From Holosporaceae bacterium (GTDB taxonomy: Bacteria; Pseudomonadota; Alphaproteobacteria; UBA3830), in NCBI GenBank assembly GCA_031276835.1, contig JAISMI010000041.1, positions 1-8,343 of the forward strand: a DNA stretch of 8,343 nucleotides. Direction: 5' to 3'. The notes under the pieces are model-generated. The model saw only the letters and a list, made by a program, of their open reading frames with translations, had not been told where the DNA came from and made no database searches. Below, one piece after another: positions 5,083 to 8,343 of this stretch. The position numbers were made by a program, and so were the translations under genes. The stretch's first letter is position 1. Every line of letters starts with the position of its first letter.

Positions 5083-6438
5083 TTAGCGGAAAAATTTTGT
5101 TGTTTCACTCTCTATTACTTTTTTTAGTCCGATTATTCCAATTAGGTTCGGAATTACCATTAGTCCAATTACGATATCTGCCACAATAAACGCCATATCG
5201 ATTTGTAAAAAAGGTCCGACAACCACAAAAAGGACGAACAAAATTTTATAAGGGATCACTATTCTGTTTCCCCATAGGTATTGGGCGCATTTTTCTCCGT
5301 AATAATTCCATCCGATAATGGTGGTGAAGGCAAAAAAGACAATTCCAAGATTCACCACATATTTACCCAATTCCGGCATTCCCAATCCGGCTCCGAACGC
5401 GTAGGAGGTCAGCATACTACCTTCCAGCGTCTTTGCGGCGGCGTTGAAGACGGCGGTATCATTATGGGCGACAATTAAAACCAATCCGGTCATGGTGCAT
5501 ACCACAACGGTTAGAAACGCTCCGACCATTGAAATTAGACCTTGTTCCACGGCGGAGTCCGTTTTAGCCGTCGCAGATGCGATTGCGGCGCTTCCCAATC
5601 CGGATTCATGTGAAAATATTCCTCGACTTATGCCCAAATGAACGGCAGACATAACGGTTACGCCGGTTCCGGCGCCCAGGATTGATTCCGGAGAAAAAGC
5701 CCCTTGTAATATCATTAGAAAAGCCTGCGGTATAAATTTAAAATTCACAATCAACGCTAAAATTGCGGTTCCGATATAGGCAAAAGTCATGGCCGGAACT
5801 ACTTTTTTTGCCACGGACGATATTCGATGTATTCCACCCATGGTTACGGCAATTACGACGATCCCCAACGCCGTCGTTGCAGCGGTTTCCGAAATTCCAA
5901 ATGATCCGTTGATCGCCGCTACGATCGAATTGCTTTGGGCAAACGTTCCGATTCCGAAAAATGCCACCAACACTCCGCAGAGCGAATAGACTTCCGCCAG
6001 CCGCTTATTTTGGAGGCCTCTTTCGATGTAATACATTGGACCTCCGGATATTTTATCGTCTTTTCCGACGATTCTATATTTTATCGCCAGAAGTCCTTCG
6101 GCGTATTTTATCGATAGACAAAAAAACGCCGAAATCCACAGCCAAAATATCACTCCAGGCCCTCCAATTGCCATGGCAACCGCCACTCCGACAATATTTC
6201 CAGTTCCAAGAGTGGCCGATAAAACCGTGCACAACGACGCAAAATTGGAAATATCTCCGACCGACGATCTATTGCTCTTGAAAACACATTTCATTCCCAA
6301 TTTGAAATTGGAAATCTTTAATACTTTGAGCTTTATTGTAAAATAAGCGCCCGTTCCTAGAATGACCATCATCAATGGAAAATTCCAGATTAAGTCGTTA
6401 ACCATCCTGAGAAACGAACCAATTGCCGCGGCGTCCAT
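5083..6438 (-). CDS. Alanine/glycine:cation symporter (AGCS family)
   Basis: This is a 451-aa polytopic inner-membrane transporter of the AGCS family (also named AlsT, DagA or YaaJ in annotations), which couples uptake of small amino acids such as alanine or glycine to Na+ or H+. Family signatures are GTGNIVGVAVAMAIGGPG (78-95), GGPMYYIERGL (132-142) and RGIFSHESGLGSAAIA (272-287). About ten hydrophobic segments span the chain. I chose the ATG at 6438 because the family normally begins with this sequence (an MDA... start before the first membrane segment), and GGAG (6449-6446) lies 7 bases upstream. The frame stays open upstream to 6696, but that part is the glycine riboswitch. Control by glycine suggests glycine as a physiological substrate, which is an inference from the switch, not from the protein. 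A hairpin terminator follows the stop. Confidence 0.93.
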   Translation of the reverse strand: MDAAAIGSFLRMVNDLIWNFPLMMVILGTGAYFTIKLKVLKISNFKLGMKCVFKSNRSSVGDISNFASLCTVLSATLGTGNIVGVAVAMAIGGPGVIFWLWISAFFCLSIKYAEGLLAIKYRIVGKDDKISGGPMYYIERGLQNKRLAEVYSLCGVLVAFFGIGTFAQSNSIVAAINGSFGISETAATTALGIVVIAVTMGGIHRISSVAKKVVPAMTFAYIGTAILALIVNFKFIPQAFLMILQGAFSPESILGAGTGVTVMSAVHLGISRGIFSHESGLGSAAIASATAKTDSAVEQGLISMVGAFLTVVVCTMTGLVLIVAHNDTAVFNAAAKTLEGSMLTSYAFGAGLGMPELGKYVVNLGIVFFAFTTIIGWNYYGEKCAQYLWGNRIVIPYKILFVLFVVVGPFLQIDMAFIVADIVIGLMVIPNLIGIIGLKKVIESETTKFFR

Positions 6439-6508
6439 ACCCTTTCTCCAAATAATAAAAGAGGATAAGATAGCCCGCCGCCACTGAAAAAGACGATCCG
6501 CTAAATTG

Positions 6509-6700
6509 TCCTCTGTCCTTTTGCCTGAGAGTTTCGGTTCGAAAACCTTGCCCCTTCGGCGCTCGTTGAAAAAACAATCCTTACGGATCAGCCAATTCTT
6601 CGAGTCTCTCCAAAGTATTGTCCAGTATCGATAATATAGCCTGAGATCGTTAACCCTTCGGCAGACCGTTGACGGTCGTTCTCCCGATACCTTCATACAA
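6509..6700 (-). ncRNA. Tandem (two-aptamer) glycine riboswitch
   Basis: On the - strand, aptamer I runs about 6690-6625 and aptamer II about 6615-6518. Aptamer I has P1 GTATC/GATAC (6690-6686, 6629-6625), GGGAGA (6685-6680), a GACCG-TCAA-CGGTC hairpin (6677-6664), GCCGAAGGG (6662-6654) and CTCAGGC (6645-6639). Aptamer II has TTGGAGAGA (6613-6605), a P3 closing pair CTCG/CGAG, GCCGAAGGGGCAA (6560-6548), a GGTT-TTCG-AACC hairpin (6547-6536), CTCTCAGGC (6531-6523) and GGACAGAG. P1 of aptamer II can form by CTTT/AAAG. The TATGA leader (6697-6693) and the ATAC of the linker (6618-6615) fit the leader-linker kink-turn known for this class. Vibrio cholerae VC1422, a Na+/alanine symporter gene, has the same tandem arrangement. 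No clear terminator lies between 6508 and 6439. A weak CCTCTTT/AAAGGG pairing could cover the ribosome binding site, so control is probably translational. Whether it turns expression on or off cannot be read. Confidence 0.92.
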
Positions 6701-6710
6701 ATTAGAAAAT

Positions 6711-6739
6711 ATTATATACGTATTTTTTAGTTTTGTCCA
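6711..6739 (-). promoter_or_regulatory. Near-consensus sigma70 promoter of the riboswitch-symporter unit
   Basis: On the - strand, TGGACA (6739-6734) and TATAAT (6716-6711) are separated by exactly 17 bases. The -35 matches 5 of 6 consensus bases and the -10 matches all 6. The start would fall near 6704, just before the riboswitch leader. The -35 begins 6 bases after the prmC stop codon. Confidence 0.8.
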
Positions 6740-6745
6740 TATTTC

Positions 6746-7627
6746 TTAGTAGTCGTAGTCGCCGACGCTAGCCGCCACGATTCGGTCCAGACCGGAGAGA
6801 TCTTTTTTCACTTCTTCGATGTGGAAGCCGTTGCTTTTCATGATTTTCAAAACGCTTTCCGCCTGATTGCAGCCGATTTCGAAAAATATTAACCCGTTGG
6901 GTTTAAGCCATTTTTTGGCCAATGGCGATATGGAGAGGTAGGCCTCCAATCCGGACATGCCGCCGTCGAGAGCAATCAGCGGATCGTAGTTTCTTACGTT
7001 TTCCTCCAAATGAGGAATATCATTGGTTTTTATGTAGGGCGGATTGCCGACGACGACGTCGAATTTCTCCGATCCGTTAAAATTATTCCAATCGGCTATG
7101 GAGAAATTTGCGCTGGTAATTCCGAGTTTTTTTCCATTATATTTGGCGACTCGAACGGCGTCGGCGCTAATATCTATACCAGTTCCGCGCGAATTCGGAT
7201 ACTCGCTCATTAAACTAAGCAACAAACATCCGCTGCCGGTTCCCACATCCAGAAAATTTAAAGAGGATTTCGGATTGAATCTTGATAAAATCATCTCGAC
7301 GATTATTTCCGTTTCCGGTCGCGGATCAAGTACGTCGGAATTTACGAAAAATTCGTGATTCCAAAACGACTTGGCGTTTATTATCTTCGATACGGGTTCG
7401 TTTTTTTCGTAACGTTCCAGCATTTTTGAAAAAACCGACATTTCTCGACTATTCAAATGGATATTTTCTGCATTAAAAGCAATTTGATTTGAATCGAGAC
7501 GCTTTATTTTTGCAATCATTCGCCGCAGATCACCCATAAGCTCTTTATGCCGACGGTCGTCGCGACAATATTCGCGGATTATTTCCCTAGCGGATATCGA
7601 TCTAGTCTTCTTCGTGGAAATTGGCAA
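6746..7627 (-). CDS. prmC: Release factor glutamine methyltransferase PrmC (HemK)
   Basis: PrmC transfers a methyl group from S-adenosylmethionine to the glutamine of the GGQ motif in release factors RF1 and RF2, raising termination efficiency. The 293-aa product has the N-terminal helical substrate-binding part (about 12-95), then PRPETE (102-107), the SAM-binding DVGTGSGC (127-134) and the catalytic NPPY (195-198), followed by the conserved [10 protein letters not shown] stretch. I chose the TTG at 7627 because GGGAGG lies 6 bases before it; the frame is open to a TTG at 7675 that has no such site. With this start the gene overlaps the end of prfA by 26 bases, which suggests translational coupling of the enzyme to its substrate. 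No terminator follows before the promoter at 6711-6739, so readthrough into the riboswitch unit is possible. Confidence 0.93.
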   Translation of the reverse strand: MPISTKKTRSISAREIIREYCRDDRRHKELMGDLRRMIAKIKRLDSNQIAFNAENIHLNSREMSVFSKMLERYEKNEPVSKIINAKSFWNHEFFVNSDVLDPRPETEIIVEMILSRFNPKSSLNFLDVGTGSGCLLLSLMSEYPNSRGTGIDISADAVRVAKYNGKKLGITSANFSIADWNNFNGSEKFDVVVGNPPYIKTNDIPHLEENVRNYDPLIALDGGMSGLEAYLSISPLAKKWLKPNGLIFFEIGCNQAESVLKIMKSNGFHIEEVKKDLSGLDRIVAASVGDYDY

Positions 7628-8343
7628 TTTGATCCTCCCGATCAAATTCCATAAGGGATTTGATGATTTCGTCAAGTCCGCCGCCTTCCATTATTTGAGG
7701 TAATTTATACAGCGTAAGTCCAATTCTATGATCAGAAACCCGACCTTGGGGATAGTTATAGGTGCGAATGCGTTCGGAGCGATCTCCGGTGCCGATTTGG
7801 GAGCGACGGTTATCCGCTCTTTCGGAATGCAACTTTTGTCTTTCCAGTTCGTACAATCTTGACCGCAAAATTTTCATGGCCTTTAGACGGTTCATGTGTT
7901 GGGAACGTTCGTCCTGCTGAGCAACGACAATTCCAGTTGGAATATGAGTAATTCTAACGGCGCTTTCGGTCTTGTTGACGTGTTGTCCTCCGGCTCCGGA
8001 CGCTCTCATTACGTCGATTTTCAAATCGGTTTCGTCGATTTTCACGTCGACCTCCTCCGCCTCCGGCAGGACGGCGACGGTCGCCGTAGACGTGTGGACG
8101 CGTCCGCTGGATTCCGTTACCGGAACTCTCTGTACCCTATGCACTCCGGATTCAAACTTTAAATAGGAGAAAACTCCTTTTCCAGAAATGCCGGCGGCCG
8201 CTTCCTTGATACTGCCAATTCCAGATTCGTGAGAATAGAGTATTTCAACCTCCCATCCGCGAAATTCCGAATACTTTTGATACATTCTAAAAAGATCGGC
8301 GGCAAATAGTCCGGCTTCGTCTCCTCCGGTTCCGGCTCTGATT
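7602..8343 (-). CDS. prfA: Peptide chain release factor 1, 5' end outside window
   Basis: RF1 recognises UAA and UAG in the ribosomal A site and triggers release of the finished protein. About 246 C-terminal residues are visible; a full RF1 is about 355-360. The right edge begins in the conserved stretch [19 protein letters not shown]. The codon-recognition tripeptide is PVT (in QRVPVTES), the PxT form that marks RF1 rather than RF2 (SPF). The catalytic GGQ follows in [18 protein letters not shown], and the C-terminal part has the usual [14 protein letters not shown] sequence. The frame is intact. Its own stop codon is TAG (7604-7602), so RF1 must terminate its own message here. The ribosome binding site and start of prmC lie inside its last codons. 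Presence of RF1 argues that TAG is an ordinary stop in this organism. Confidence 0.96.
   Translation of the reverse strand, partial: IRAGTGGDEAGLFAADLFRMYQKYSEFRGWEVEILYSHESGIGSIKEAAAGISGKGVFSYLKFESGVHRVQRVPVTESSGRVHTSTATVAVLPEAEEVDVKIDETDLKIDVMRASGAGGQHVNKTESAVRITHIPTGIVVAQQDERSQHMNRLKAMKILRSRLYELERQKLHSERADNRRSQIGTGDRSERIRTYNYPQGRVSDHRIGLTLYKLPQIMEGGGLDEIIKSLMEFDREDQIANFHEED

Overview
This window looks like part of the chromosome of a low-GC alphaproteobacterium, plausibly a host-associated lineage of the Holosporales or Rickettsiales type. I infer this from four things: A/T-rich codon choice, boxes of the TTAA-N7-TTAAC form (the alphaproteobacterial CtrA site), an intracellular PHB depolymerase, and a secreted patatin-like phospholipase. 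The lineage is an inference; no rRNA or other decisive marker is present.

Layout from left to right. Positions 1-816 hold no gene I can recognise. They contain a compact promoter made of three TTAA blocks on an 11-bp pitch followed by a perfect TATAAT (262-310), then about 500 bases of A/T-rich leader with several inverted repeats. On the + strand, 817-2073 encodes an exported patatin-like phospholipase. Convergent to it, on the - strand, 2174-2863 encodes the outer-membrane lipoprotein MlaA. A divergent A/T-rich gap (2864-3070) carries an extended -10 element facing mlaA and a second CtrA-like promoter facing phaZ. The phaZ promoter closely resembles the one at 262-310. phaZ, an intracellular polyhydroxybutyrate depolymerase, occupies 3071-4312. 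A small exported protein of unknown function follows at 4454-5020.

The right half is all on the - strand. Reading right to left, prfA (release factor 1, 5' end outside the window) overlaps prmC, the methyltransferase that modifies the GGQ glutamine of release factors. Just past prmC lies a near-consensus sigma70 promoter, then a tandem two-aptamer glycine riboswitch (about 6509-6700), then an alanine/glycine:cation symporter gene (5083-6438) that ends in a hairpin terminator. The long open frame running upstream of the symporter start is the riboswitch read as protein and should not be annotated as coding.

Three themes emerge: translation termination (prfA-prmC), glycine sensing and transport (riboswitch plus symporter), and membrane or storage lipids (patatin, MlaA, PhaZ). 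The most interesting regulatory signal is the shared CtrA-like promoter architecture upstream of the patatin leader and of phaZ. It suggests that a cell-cycle or developmental regulator may control carbon-store use and perhaps the secreted lipase.
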